From: Rhodobacterales bacterium | GTDB lineage: Bacteria > Pseudomonadota > Alphaproteobacteria > Rhizobiales > Stappiaceae | DNA length: 64,000 bases | Reading direction: 5' to 3' | Assembly (NCBI GenBank): GCA_008107755.1 | Contig: VIRH01000058.1 | Location: 248,001 to 312,000, forward strand | Shown: positions 41,570 through 49,930 of the stretch, in pieces | Layout: every line of letters begins with the position of its first letter | Numbering within the stretch: position 1 is the stretch's first letter | Notes under the pieces: generated by a model | What the model was told of the DNA's origin: nothing | Seen by the model: only the letters and a program-made list of their open reading frames with translations | Databases searched by the model: none | Translations under genes and position numbers: made by a program

Positions 41570-42946
41570 TCAGCCGCGCAGTTGCTCGGTCGGTTCTCGC
41601 ATGGTGACGAGCTCTTCTGCAGCCGTCGGATGGACCGCGATCGTTTTGTCGAAATCGGCCTTTGTCGCGCCCATCTGCAACGCAATTCCCAGAACCTGCG
41701 CCAGTTCGCCGGCATCGGGCCCGAGGACGTGGACGCCCAGCACCTTTTGCGTGTCGGCATCAACGATCATCTTCATGAGCATTTTCTCGTCGCGACCGGA
41801 CAAGGTGTGCTTCATCGGACGGAAGCTCGACTTGTAGATGTCGAGGTTCGGCGTTTTCTTCAGCGCCTCGTCCTGTGTCAGCCCCACGGTGCCCATTTCA
41901 GGCTGGGAGAAGACGGCGGTCGGAATGAGACTGTGGTCGACGGTCCAGGGCTTGTTCCCGAAAACGGTATCTGCAAAGGCATGGCCCTCGCGAATTGCGA
42001 CCGGCGTCAGAGCAGCGCGGTCGGTGACGTCACCCACTGCGTAAATGGATTCCACGCTCGTCCTGGAATCCGCGCTCACCTTGATCGAACCGTTATCCGC
42101 CAACTCGACACCCGCCTTTTCGAGGCCGAGGTCCTTGGTGTGCGGATTGCGGCCGATCGCATACATGATCTGATCCGCTTCCAGCGCCCGTCCGCTCGTT
42201 GTATGGCCGATCAGTGTCCCCTCTCCGGTCTTCTCGATCTTTGAGAAGACCTCACCGAGAATGACCTTGATGCCCTTCTTTTCCATTTCCTGACGCACGG
42301 CAGTGCGCAGGTCCGCGTCGAAACCGCGCAGGATTTCCTCGCCGCGATAGATCAGCGTCGTATCGACGCCCATACCGTTAAAGATGCCGGCAAATTCCAC
42401 TGCGATGTAACCACCGCCCGCCACCAGGATGCGGTCCGGCAGTTCGGCCATGTTGAAGGCTTCGTTCGATGTGATCACATGCTCGACGCCGGCAACGGAG
42501 TGGTCGAGATTTGGCGAGGCTCCGACCGCGATCAGGATGTATTTCGCGGTGATCTGCTGGCCCGTCGACAGGAGCCGCACCGTATGAGCATCTTCCACCA
42601 CGGCCCGACTGTCATGCGCTTCGACATCCGTGCGCTCGAGATTGCGCCGGTAGATGCCTTCCAGACGGGTGATTTCCTGATCTTTCGCGGCCACAAGCTT
42701 CTGCCAGGAGAAGTTACGCTCGCCAACGCTCCAGCCGAAGCCCTCGGCGTCTTCGAACTCTTCGGAAAATTTGGAGGCATAGACAAAGAGCTTCTTCGGC
42801 ACGCAGCCGCGAATAACGCAGGTTCCGCCATAACGATACTCTTCCGCGATGCCGACGCGCGCGCCATGGGTTGCAGCGATCCGGGCCGCGCGCACACCGC
42901 CGGAGCCCCCGCCGATGACAAAAAGGTCGTAATCGTAGTCGGTCAT
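41570..42946 (-). CDS. gor: Glutathione-disulfide reductase
   Basis: Encodes about 458 residues, full length. Seen: FAD motif FVIGGGSGGVRAARIAA, redox pair YGGTCVIRGCVPKK, NAD(P) motif LVAGGGYIAVEFAGIFNGMG with downstream Arg (IYRGEEILRGFD) favouring NADPH, YAVGDVTDRAALTPVAIREG and the dimer-interface catalytic HPTAAEE at the C-terminus. It reduces glutathione disulfide in the cytoplasm. AGAGGCGCAT precedes the ATG. It is downstream of DUF2059 and rpiA in the same direction, with gph divergent beyond, a neighbourhood I recognise from Hyphomicrobiales. It converges on the diguanylate cyclase gene. Confidence 0.96.
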   Translation of the reverse strand: MTDYDYDLFVIGGGSGGVRAARIAATHGARVGIAEEYRYGGTCVIRGCVPKKLFVYASKFSEEFEDAEGFGWSVGERNFSWQKLVAAKDQEITRLEGIYRRNLERTDVEAHDSRAVVEDAHTVRLLSTGQQITAKYILIAVGASPNLDHSVAGVEHVITSNEAFNMAELPDRILVAGGGYIAVEFAGIFNGMGVDTTLIYRGEEILRGFDADLRTAVRQEMEKKGIKVILGEVFSKIEKTGEGTLIGHTTSGRALEADQIMYAIGRNPHTKDLGLEKAGVELADNGSIKVSADSRTSVESIYAVGDVTDRAALTPVAIREGHAFADTVFGNKPWTVDHSLIPTAVFSQPEMGTVGLTQDEALKKTPNLDIYKSSFRPMKHTLSGRDEKMLMKMIVDADTQKVLGVHVLGPDAGELAQVLGIALQMGATKADFDKTIAVHPTAAEELVTMREPTEQLRG

Positions 42947-43084
42947 ATGCGCCTCTTCTTTATGCCGCCTCCAGCCAGGCGGGGACTTTCAGGTCTTTCC
43001 GCAGATAAGCGGTCACATCTGGCATGCAAGTGCTTCGGCCGAAGCTTTTGCGGACCGGCAAATACGGGGAGTTCGTTCTTCCAA

Positions 43085-43108
43085 AAGAAACAGGCCGCTG
43101 AAGCGGCC
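43085..43108 (-). terminator. Terminator of the DUF2059 gene
   Basis: GGCCGC (43093-43098) and GCGGCC (43103-43108) with loop TTCA on the minus strand, followed by TGTTTCTTTTGG, about 95 bases after the stop. It separates rpiA-DUF2059 transcripts from gor. Confidence 0.6.
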
Positions 43109-43203
43109 CGCTGCCGGAAGGTTTGCGCCGGCATCAATTGATTGTGTTCGCCGAAAAGGCGTGTGCCCTGCGCGCCCATTGTGCGCAAGGCAAACTCGCT
43201 TCG

Positions 43204-43779
43204 TTACTGCTGCTGCTCAGGCTGCTGCTGTTCGGGCTGCTGCTGTTCGGGCTGAAGCTCGACGTCGGCACGCTCTGCAAGCTGTTCCTGGACCATGGTC
43301 ACCATCTCGGTGGAAATGGTGTCCTGCCATTCGCGCGCAGCCTGAACCGCTTCACCGGTCACGACCGGGATAGCCCTCGTGAGCTTCTGGCCAAGGTCCG
43401 TGCCGTAGAATTCGGCGAGTTGGTTCAGCTCTTCCTCGGTAAAGGCTTTCGCCCATGCCACATAGACCTTGCGATTGAGTTCGGACCGGCGCGGCGCGAG
43501 CTTCAGCGCCACGTCCTGGGTGACCTCGATCACGTCTTCGGCCCGGGTCGGGTCCGACTGAATGAAGACCGTACGGGTCTGCTCGGCCAGCACCGGGAGA
43601 ATATCGTCAAAAGGCTCCGTCGCCCGCGTGGTCGCGACGACTCTCTTCGCAGCATCCAGATGGCTTTCCGAAAACGTTTCCTGTGCGAAGGCGCCCGTAG
43701 ATACCGTCGACAGCGATCCGGCGGCAATCATTACTGCGCCCAGTACAGCAGCCCGAGGGAAAATATTGATATGTTTCAT
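43204..43779 (-). CDS. DUF2059-domain exported protein with PEQQQ repeats
   Basis: Encodes about 191 residues. ATG 43779 has GGAG eight bases upstream and begins a signal peptide (ILMA-type: INIFPRAAVLGAVMIAAGSL, cleavage near AFA-QE). The DUF2059 helical domain spans about 35-170: ESHLDAAKRVVATTRATEPF, DVALKLAPRRSELNRKVYVA and WAKAFTEEELNQLAEFYGTD. The C-terminus is three copies of PEQQQ, encoded by a 15-base tandem repeat (43207-43251). The domain's function is unknown; it is predicted periplasmic. The rpiA-DUF2059-gor order recurs in related genomes as I know them, which hints at a link with redox or pentose-phosphate metabolism, but that is inference. Confidence 0.88.
   Translation of the reverse strand: MKHINIFPRAAVLGAVMIAAGSLSTVSTGAFAQETFSESHLDAAKRVVATTRATEPFDDILPVLAEQTRTVFIQSDPTRAEDVIEVTQDVALKLAPRRSELNRKVYVAWAKAFTEEELNQLAEFYGTDLGQKLTRAIPVVTGEAVQAAREWQDTISTEMVTMVQEQLAERADVELQPEQQQPEQQQPEQQQ
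43207..43251 (-). repeat. 15-base tandem repeat inside the DUF2059 gene
   Basis: Three units of CCCGAACAGCAGCAG (the last as CCTGAGCAGCAGCAG) on the minus strand encode three PEQQQ units directly before the stop codon. As 15 is a multiple of 3, copy-number change would alter tail length but not frame. Confidence 0.9.
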
Positions 43780-43834
43780 ACTTCTACTCCTAGGCGGCTT
43801 CCACATGTTGCCTGGAAAGCCAAATTCACTCCAC

Positions 43835-44527
43835 TTAAATGGGCAAGACGGTCTTTACCCCATCTTGATCTGCCACGTAAGCTTTTGTTGCAAGTTGAAT
43901 AAACAGACCATGGTCCACCACGCCCGGTATTGCGACCAGGCGGTCGGCCAGAGCCTGTACTTCCGTGATTTCCTTGAGATGTGCGTCCAGAATGTAATGG
44001 CCGCCATCCGTGAGGAAGGGATCCCCTGCCCCGCCCCGCAATTCCAGTTTTTGCGGCAATTGCAGTTCGGCAAGAACCTTGCCTATTGCCAACCGCGTCG
44101 CCTCGAGACCGAAGGAAACCACCTCGATCGGCAACGGAAAACGCCCCAGCGTCTTCACCATCTTGCTGCCGTCGGCGATCACGATCATCTGCCGCGAGGC
44201 GGAAGCGACTATTTTTTCACGCAGAAGCGCGCCACCACCGCCCTTTATCAGTGAAAGCTCGCTGTTCAGTTCGTCTGCACCGTCAACGGTGAGGTCAAGC
44301 TCCGGCTCGTCGTCCAGGGTCGTCAGCCGGATACCGAGCCCGGTGGCCAGCTGGTGCGTACGCTCCGATGTCGGAACGCCGATCACGTCAAGCCCGTCGC
44401 GGACACGCTGAGCCAGCGCATGCACGAAGAACTCCGCGGTCGATCCTGTTCCGATCCCCAGCCGCATGCCGTGCTGTACGTCATCCGCCGCGCGTTCGGC
44501 TGCCTGTCGCTTAAACTGGTCGCTCAT
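43835..44527 (-). CDS. rpiA: Ribose-5-phosphate isomerase A
   Basis: Encodes about 230 residues, the normal length. It interconverts ribose 5-phosphate and ribulose 5-phosphate. Seen: [49 protein letters not shown] with the catalytic Asp pair, [20 protein letters not shown] with the catalytic Lys and Glu, and [17 protein letters not shown] 44527 (MSDQFKRQ) is preferred since AGGGA sits six bases upstream; ATG 44533 is also in frame, and the frame continues upstream without signals. DUF2059 follows 55 bases later. gph lies divergently beyond a 540-base gap. Confidence 0.96.
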   Translation of the reverse strand: MSDQFKRQAAERAADDVQHGMRLGIGTGSTAEFFVHALAQRVRDGLDVIGVPTSERTHQLATGLGIRLTTLDDEPELDLTVDGADELNSELSLIKGGGGALLREKIVASASRQMIVIADGSKMVKTLGRFPLPIEVVSFGLEATRLAIGKVLAELQLPQKLELRGGAGDPFLTDGGHYILDAHLKEITEVQALADRLVAIPGVVDHGLFIQLATKAYVADQDGVKTVLPI

Positions 44528-45066
44528 ACACATTCCCTGGCGCCGGCCCTGCCCTGCATTTGCCTGGCACCGACCGTCCCGCTTTGCGGTGAAGGCCGGA
44601 CGTCTCCTCTTGGCCGCCGGGTGCTTAACATGGGCACAGTCCGCCGGTCCAGTGACATTCCCCATTTCAACAAGGAAACGGCAGCAATCTGCCGTCCGCC
44701 ATCGTTTCCCATCATTTCAGGTTGAAAATCGATGTCAGCGAAAGTTCCCCTGGGTTGCGAGAATAAAGAATCACAAGGAGGTGTTTCCGTTTCTTCGAAA
44801 CATACCACCAAAACAGTACCTTGAACTCCGCAACAAACCACCGACTGGAGAGCGACATGCTGCGCATTCATCGATCCGGGCGGCGTTGCATCCGAGGCAG
44901 TCTTGTCAGTGCGCAGATCGATCTGCACGGTCGTCACTGGACGGCTTTCGAACGCCCCGAGAACTGAAAAACGCGAGGCGGACAAACGATCCACCGACAA
45001 CTGCCTTGCACAGCGATGCGGCTACGGCTACGCAGAAGCAAAATGCGTCAAGCTGCAGGAGATTTC
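44528..45066. other. Mostly non-coding stretch between divergent rpiA and gph
   Basis: About 540 bases. It holds a possible 36-codon frame (44857-44967) and a small hairpin GTTTC-TTC-GAAAC near 44790 with flanking GGTG/CACC that can extend it. Nothing else is recognised; it must contain both divergent promoters. Confidence 0.4.
44857..44967 (+). CDS. Possible small basic peptide (36 aa)
   Basis: ATG 44857 has CTGGAGAG ending six bases upstream, a good ribosome-binding site. The product MLRIHRSGRRCIRGSLVSAQ continues with IDLHGRHWTAFERPEN and stops at TGA 44965-44967, 99 bases before gph. It is basic and has one Cys. It is in the same direction as gph and could be a leader peptide or chance. 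I recognise no family. Confidence 0.25.
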   Translation: MLRIHRSGRRCIRGSLVSAQIDLHGRHWTAFERPEN

Positions 45067-45738
45067 ATGTCGGTTCTGGTTTTCGATCTGGACGGTACGC
45101 TGGTGTCATCGATGGAGGATCTCGTCGCCACACTGAACGTCGTCATGTCCGCAGCCGGACATCGGGAAATCCCGAAGCAAGACGTTGCCAACATGGTTGG
45201 CCTCGGGGCGAAAGTCCTCTTGCAGCGCGGTCTCGATTACAACAACGTCGAATGGAATGAAGAGACGCTCGCCCCGCTCCTAGACCATTTCCTGGATTAC
45301 TACTCCGCCAATATCGCCGTTCACACGAGACCGTTCGAGGGCGTCGTTCCTGCGCTGGAGACGTTCCGTGAACAAGGCTGGAAACTGGCCATCTGCACCA
45401 ACAAGGCCGAACGGCTGACGCTGCCGCTTCTCGATGCGCTGAACCTCTCCGGTTATTTCGATGCTGTTGTCAGCGGCGATACCTTTTCGGTCGCAAAGCC
45501 GCATGCGGAGCCCCTCCTCGGCGCGATTTCGCGAGCCGGAGGCAATGTGCAGGGCTCGATCATGATTGGCGACAGCGGTGCGGACATCCAGGCTGCCCGC
45601 AACGCGAAGATTCCGGTCATCGCCGTCGATTTTGGCTATACGCCGGTTCCGGTCAACGAGCTCGGCCCGGACAAGGTTATCTCCCATTTCGATGAGCTTG
45701 CAGGTGCGATCTCGGAGCTGTCCGAGACCGCAGCCTGA
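45067..45738 (+). CDS. gph: Phosphoglycolate phosphatase-like HAD hydrolase
   Basis: Encodes about 223 residues. HAD motifs: I, LVFDLDGTLVSSMEDLV (nucleophile and acid Asp); II, KLAICTNKAERL; III/IV, SVAKPHAEPLL and MIGDSGADIQAARNA. The helical cap between motifs I and II matches Gph, which dephosphorylates 2-phosphoglycolate. AGGAG lies seven bases before ATG 45067; upstream in-frame residues from 45016 look non-coding. It is divergent from rpiA, an arrangement familiar from related genomes. The substrate is assigned by resemblance and neighbourhood; other small phosphoesters are possible. Confidence 0.9.
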   Translation: MSVLVFDLDGTLVSSMEDLVATLNVVMSAAGHREIPKQDVANMVGLGAKVLLQRGLDYNNVEWNEETLAPLLDHFLDYYSANIAVHTRPFEGVVPALETFREQGWKLAICTNKAERLTLPLLDALNLSGYFDAVVSGDTFSVAKPHAEPLLGAISRAGGNVQGSIMIGDSGADIQAARNAKIPVIAVDFGYTPVPVNELGPDKVISHFDELAGAISELSETAA

Positions 45739-45860
45739 CCTTTTTTAGGCATGCCCTAAACCCAAAGAAAAGCTTCCGCTCCCTCGGCTCCTCCGGACTG
45801 AGACGCCCCGGAGCGCGAAGCGTTTCCCGTCAGCCGACAGACGCGGCCCCCAGGGCCCAC

Positions 45861-47834
45861 CTAAAACGTGCGGATTGCCTCGCCAAGTGTCTCCCGGATT
45901 TCCGCTTCTCGCTTTTCCAGCTCCGCAATCTGCTGATCGATTTCCTCAATCCGCGTTTCCGACTGCGTCAGCTTGAACGCCGAGCTTTTATAGAGGTCGG
46001 CGCCTGGTTCAACCGCAGCAAGGTTGGCCCTGTGCCGCTGCTGATCAGTGGTTTCCTCTGCCTTGTCTCGCTGAAGACCTTCGATCCGGCGGGTGACCTG
46101 AGTGATCTCCGACTGCAGAGCGGCCAGATCCTGCAGTTTTTCCGCAGTTTCCGGGTCGGGAGCACGGTTTGACAGATCGAGAAGCTGATCGGCGCTTGTG
46201 CGCACGAGCGCGAAGGTCTCGCTGATCGTCTTTTCGGAGACGGCAGACACGGTTTCCGTGGCCCCCTCTGCGACGTCGATCTTGAGGCGGTTATGGGTTG
46301 GCGTATCCTCGAAATGCTGCGGCGAAGAGAACTTCCAGCCATGCATCCTCGGGTGTTCGATCACGACAGTACGGTCCCCATCGGGCGCTCCCTTGATGAC
46401 ATAGGAAACAGTCGATTTTTCCAGAACAGATGCGGTCAGAACACCGTTCACCACCTTGATCTTCGTGATCCTGTAGTCCGGCTCGCGTGTCTGATTAATG
46501 CGCACCTTCTTGTCGGTGGCAAAGCTGGCGAGCCGGCTTTCGCCAGATGGCATACCGCCGATACGGGCGTCTCCGACGTAGCCCTCCGTTCGGTCGTAAA
46601 CCGTCAGGATGCCTTGCGGCAGGCTCGTATCCGTTTCGTTGCGGATCAGGATCGCCGCGACTGGATGCTGAGACCCGCTGCCTGGCTGAAACACGGAAAC
46701 GGTCTCCGCCGGCACCACCTTGTCGACGATCGGCGCCGACAGGGTCTCGCCGCTTTGCAGGCTCACCGGCCAGGGGATCTGGAACGAAGCCGTGACCGCG
46801 CCTTCGCTGGCCTCACCAACCTGAGCTTCGGCCATTTCGAAGGCATCGAAAGATGGCGCGGCCTCTGCCAAGGGGGCTGGCAGAGCATTTCTGTCCGCCA
46901 GACCACTGCGCTGCAGCTTGCGTTCGCTTCTAAAAGTGTCTGAGGACGGCTCGGCGCCTTCATCCATGGGCGGCACATAACCGGCCGAGACATCAACAGG
47001 GACTTCCAGTCGCTCTTTCCAGTAGAGGTCATGCAGGCGCTGTTTCAGTGTCACCGGCGCGCCGGACGACAGGGTGACTTCGACATTGTCCCAGTCTTCG
47101 CCGCTCGCATTTTCCAGAATGGCCCAAGCCTGAAGGCGCGCGGTATCATCGTCCATCGTCACAATGCGATAAGCGGTTTTCCAGATCGGAGCCGGAACCA
47201 CATAGGAGACCGCCACCTCTCTCTCGCCCTCACCGGTGACTTTCAGCGACACGCTTCGTGAGCCGTCCGACTTGCCGCTACCGACGGCGGACAACGCCTT
47301 GACGACCTTCTCTCGAATATCCTCATCGAGAAACGTGATTTCCGTATCAGGCTCCAGCTCGACACCAACGATTTTGCCATTACTCAGCACAGAAACCACA
47401 TCGACGCTGCCGCGATCACCCCGGTTGCGCGACGAAACGCCGAGCACCATCCCCTCCGTCTGCGACCCGGCCCGATCAAGTCGTACATTCGTGCCCTGGA
47501 GCCTCGCAAGCAGCAGGGCCGGCGACTGCAGATCCTCCTCTGCAAAAGGCAGGTTCTTGAAGGTTTCGGCTAGCGGGCTTGGGCCCGGAAGCGTGATTCC
47601 CTCTACCGCGCCGGCATCATCGAAGACGACGATACTCTTCAGAACATCGTTCACCTGTTCCAGCGGAATGGTCATTCGGATAAGGCCGTCGCTGTCGATA
47701 TCAGCCTTTCTGACCACTTCGGCAAGCCCGCCCGACGACAGGGTAATGCTGGTGATCGGTCCATTGTCGGCGGCAAGCACCGCAAGTGGATGGACAAGAA
47801 AGACAATGGCACTGCAGGACAATCGAAAAAACAT
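45861..47834 (-). CDS. DUF4139-domain exported protein
   Basis: Encodes about 657 residues. ATG 47834 has GGAG nine bases upstream and starts a signal peptide (MFFRLSCSAIVFLVHPLAVL, cleavage near AA-DN). The DUF4139 body shows SYVVPAPIWKTAYRIVTMDD, LQAWAILENASGEDWDNVEV, TLSSGAPVTLKQ and YVIKGAPDGDRTVVIEHPRM. The C-terminal ~100 residues form a predicted coiled coil (EKLQDLAALQSEITQVTRRI ... IDQQIAELEKREAEIRETLG). Related mucoidy-inhibitor MuiA/DUF4139 proteins are poorly characterised. Location outside the inner membrane is inferred. It is a stand-alone gene between gph and the tRNA-Val gene. Confidence 0.87.
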   Translation of the reverse strand: MFFRLSCSAIVFLVHPLAVLAADNGPITSITLSSGGLAEVVRKADIDSDGLIRMTIPLEQVNDVLKSIVVFDDAGAVEGITLPGPSPLAETFKNLPFAEEDLQSPALLLARLQGTNVRLDRAGSQTEGMVLGVSSRNRGDRGSVDVVSVLSNGKIVGVELEPDTEITFLDEDIREKVVKALSAVGSGKSDGSRSVSLKVTGEGEREVAVSYVVPAPIWKTAYRIVTMDDDTARLQAWAILENASGEDWDNVEVTLSSGAPVTLKQRLHDLYWKERLEVPVDVSAGYVPPMDEGAEPSSDTFRSERKLQRSGLADRNALPAPLAEAAPSFDAFEMAEAQVGEASEGAVTASFQIPWPVSLQSGETLSAPIVDKVVPAETVSVFQPGSGSQHPVAAILIRNETDTSLPQGILTVYDRTEGYVGDARIGGMPSGESRLASFATDKKVRINQTREPDYRITKIKVVNGVLTASVLEKSTVSYVIKGAPDGDRTVVIEHPRMHGWKFSSPQHFEDTPTHNRLKIDVAEGATETVSAVSEKTISETFALVRTSADQLLDLSNRAPDPETAEKLQDLAALQSEITQVTRRIEGLQRDKAEETTDQQRHRANLAAVEPGADLYKSSAFKLTQSETRIEEIDQQIAELEKREAEIRETLGEAIRTF

Positions 47835-48227
47835 GGACCAAAACTCCGAAACAGACGAGCGATCAATGAGATATGCAGAATGAGGCCTTTTGAGGATATG
47901 GAGGCAGCCGAATGGGCTACCGGCCTCGAGGATGGACCCGCCCCGACTTGCTCCTGTCGCGCTTTTTCTGCCGAAAAGTTGGGGTCAATGATTTCGGTTA
48001 AAACGTTGGTGCAAGTCCGCCAGTGCTCAGTTTGCCAGGGTAGCTGCGATCGGCTCACCGCATTCGCCCCCGCTCTCCAGCCAGCACGGAACGTGACACA
48101 GGCACCAAAAAACGCGCGAAATTGGAAGTGGATATGGGAAAGCGTTGGGAATGGAAATCCGACCCGCAAAAAGGGGATTGCGCAACACGTGGGATTGCCG
48201 TAGATACGCGCCACACCGATGATATTC
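47835..48227. other. Non-coding stretch upstream of tRNA-Val
   Basis: About 390 bases. Long frames cross it on both strands but lack ribosome-binding sites and protein-like composition, and one runs through the tRNA. It carries the promoters of the DUF4139 gene and of the tRNA; nothing more is recognised. Confidence 0.4.
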
Positions 48228-48302
48228 GGGCGATTAGCTCAGCGGGAGAGCACTCCCTTCACACGGGAGGGGTCACTGGTTCAATCCCAGTATCGCCCAC
48301 CA
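48228..48302 (+). tRNA. tRNA-Val (anticodon CAC), CCA encoded
   Basis: A full cloverleaf: acceptor GGGCGAT (48228-48234) with ATCGCCC (48292-48298), D arm GCTC/GAGC, anticodon stem CTCCC/GGGAG enclosing loop TTCACAC (anticodon CAC, reading GUG valine codons), T arm ACTGG-TTCAATC-CCAGT, then ACCA encoded in the DNA. A TTTTT run follows immediately and may terminate transcription. Confidence 0.96.
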
Positions 48303-48404
48303 TTTTTCCAGTCTTTAGATATCAGAATCCCCCCCTGCCGTTGGCTTGAGGATCAGCAAGCTGTGCGTTTGACTGTGTTCAAGATGACCGTCTGGCGACA
48401 CGGT

Positions 48405-48437
48405 CTGCCGCGGCTCGGGGGCAACGTTCCGCGGCAG
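48405..48437. repeat. Inverted repeat between tRNA-Val and the HD-domain gene
   Basis: CTGCCGCGG (48405-48413) and CCGCGGCAG (48429-48437), perfect 9-bp arms around 15 bases. There is no T run on either strand. It could be a weak terminator for the HD gene, whose stop is 16 bases away, or a protein site. Confidence 0.45.
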
Positions 48438-48453
48438 GACCACAAGATTGTTC

Positions 48454-48918
48454 TCAGAGCGCGCGGTGATTGCCGGCCACAGGTACGGACGCGACAGGCA
48501 TCGTGACGCCGGCAAGGAACTCAAGCCCGTTCTCGTAAAGTGTGGTATCGCGACCGGCGGATTTCGCCTGTTCGAGGTCATCCTTGAGATCTTCAACCTT
48601 GACCGAATGCGCCATGGCGTCTTCAAAAACGCGGCAGAGGTAGCTTGTCTCGGTTTCGCTCGGGCGCTGCGTCAGCGCATCGATCGCGCACAGGATATCG
48701 CGATCGAAGCCAACATGAGCCAGCCGCTCCAAAGACCAGCACTCGGATTTGGCAATGACATCGTGTAGATACGCAATTGTCTTCTGCTTGGTGTCGATCA
48801 AGGCATCCGACATTCGTGCGCAGTGCCCGACATAAGGCTTTCCGAAGCTGTCCTTCTGACCCTTGTGGGCGTCAGCGGCGATCTTTTTCGCCAGTTCAAG
48901 CTGCATGTCCTCGTTCAT
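48454..48918 (-). CDS. Small HD-domain protein resembling (p)ppGpp hydrolases
   Basis: Encodes about 154 residues. The N-terminal part follows the RelA/SpoT hydrolase pattern: AADAHKGQKDSFGKPYVGHC, then ARMSDAL and TIAYLHDVIAKSECWSLERL. Metal-binding His32 and His52-Asp53 are present, but the second half of the HDxxED motif reads Ala-Lys (HDVIAK), so the usual catalytic Glu-Asp is lost. No synthetase domain is present. ATG 48918 is preferred because GGAG lies six bases upstream; ATG 48930 or 48954 are possible. It might hydrolyse another nucleotide, bind without cleaving, or be inactive. It stands alone after the tRNA-Val gene. Confidence 0.78.
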   Translation of the reverse strand: MNEDMQLELAKKIAADAHKGQKDSFGKPYVGHCARMSDALIDTKQKTIAYLHDVIAKSECWSLERLAHVGFDRDILCAIDALTQRPSETETSYLCRVFEDAMAHSVKVEDLKDDLEQAKSAGRDTTLYENGLEFLAGVTMPVASVPVAGNHRAL

Positions 48919-49355
48919 GACTTTCTCCATCAGGGGGGGAACGGCATTGGTCATCTAAGGTAAAACTCCATACCCAGCATTGGGTTCCCCGCATCGCAGC
49001 AATTTCTTAACCGACAAACGGATTCGGATATCTGATCCTGCGTAAAACGGCTCTTTTCTGAGCGAGTGAGCGTGATTCCAACGCCAACTTCCGTTGTTGA
49101 CATTTGCCTTCAAGAGCCTTGTACGTCAGTCTGCAAGAATGTGTCTTTCTGCATTGCACACATTTCGCGATAAGAAAGCCCCTTGCCTCAAATGCCTGAA
49201 TTGTCACACACCATTAAAGGTTGGCTGATCACCGTTTATATTTCTAAACTATTCGACTATAGCCTGACATTCTCCGAACAGGCCGGTCTTTCTTTGCGTC
49301 ATCAAGCGCAAATCCTGCGGTCACAAGCACTCCCGATACCGAGCCGAAGGTCAGA
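48919..49355. other. Non-coding stretch between divergent HD-domain and coiled-coil genes
   Basis: About 440 bases, lower in GC than its flanks. A frame at 49007-49207 (minus) encodes a Cys/Lys-rich 66-residue sequence but has no clear start signal. TTGACA at 49097-49102 is a possible -35 box without a good -10. Nothing firm is seen. Confidence 0.35.
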
Positions 49356-49796
49356 ATGGTCAAGAGCTTCATCAAGTCCGTCCCATTTCTCCTTCTTGCC
49401 TTACCCCTCCTGGGGAACTCCCCCCACGCAAGCGTCGTCGTAGCCTCCGAGCCGGAGCTGCGCCACATGCGACAAGACCTTCCGCGGTTTAGTCACAGGG
49501 ATATCGGTCGCCGGGTTGCGCAAGCAGATCCGCTCCTTCGAGAACCGACCACATCTCGCCTGCTGGAAGAGCTGGAGCAAAAACGGCGGATGCTGGAACA
49601 GGACCTTCTCAGACTGGAAGAGATGCGACTTCGCAAGTTGCGAGCCTTGCAGGCAGAGCGGATGCAGGACGCCGAGCAAGGCCGCCAGCAATTCGATCGG
49701 TCACAGTTCAATCGTCAGGAGTACCAGCCTGAGCAGCACCGGCGGCAGCAATTCAAGCACCAGCAATATCAGACGCAGCAGTTTCGGCTGCAGTAG
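49356..49796 (+). CDS. Exported coiled-coil protein with Gln-rich tail
   Basis: Encodes about 146 residues. ATG 49356 has GAAGG about seven bases upstream. An N-terminal signal (FIKSVPFLLLALPLLGNSPH) is followed by a helical, Leu/Glu/Arg-rich region with heptad character (LLEELEQKRRMLEQDLLRLE then EMRLRKLRALQAERM, about 70-105), then a Gln/Arg/Phe-rich tail (QFDRSQFNRQEYQPEQHRRQ and onward to the end). I recognise no family. It is probably periplasmic. It lies 134 bases upstream of the TPR glycosyltransferase in the same direction, so the two may share a transcript. Confidence 0.65.
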   Translation: MVKSFIKSVPFLLLALPLLGNSPHASVVVASEPELRHMRQDLPRFSHRDIGRRVAQADPLLREPTTSRLLEELEQKRRMLEQDLLRLEEMRLRKLRALQAERMQDAEQGRQQFDRSQFNRQEYQPEQHRRQQFKHQQYQTQQFRLQ

Positions 49797-49930
49797 GCGC
49801 GGCCTGCCCTCGCGTGCCGGTTTTTTGGCGCGAATCCCCAGCGGATTTGCAGAAAAATGGAGGAAAGCCTTCGCGTCGCCGGCCTGACTGCTATTGTGAA
49901 TTTGAGTGATTCCCATCTGGCAGAGACGAC

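Noticed and set aside
45744-45760. TTTAGGC/GCCCTAAA hairpin after gph as a bidirectional terminator.
   Set aside because: The stem is short and bulged; the T run lies on the wrong side for gph and it is over 100 bases from the DUF4139 stop.
48228-48302. tRNA-Val as a genomic-island attachment site.
   Set aside because: No integrase and no direct repeat of the tRNA 3' end were found in the flanking DNA of the window.
48122-48349. A plus-strand frame of about 75 codons running through the tRNA-Val gene.
   Set aside because: Its middle is just the translated tRNA (a familiar false-gene pattern such as SSAGEHSLHTGGVTGSIPVSPT), so it is not a protein gene.
49007-49207. A 66-codon minus-strand frame with several Cys and Lys.
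   Set aside because: No Shine-Dalgarno site, no hydrophobic or domain-like pattern, and in an AT-richer gap where chance frames are expected.
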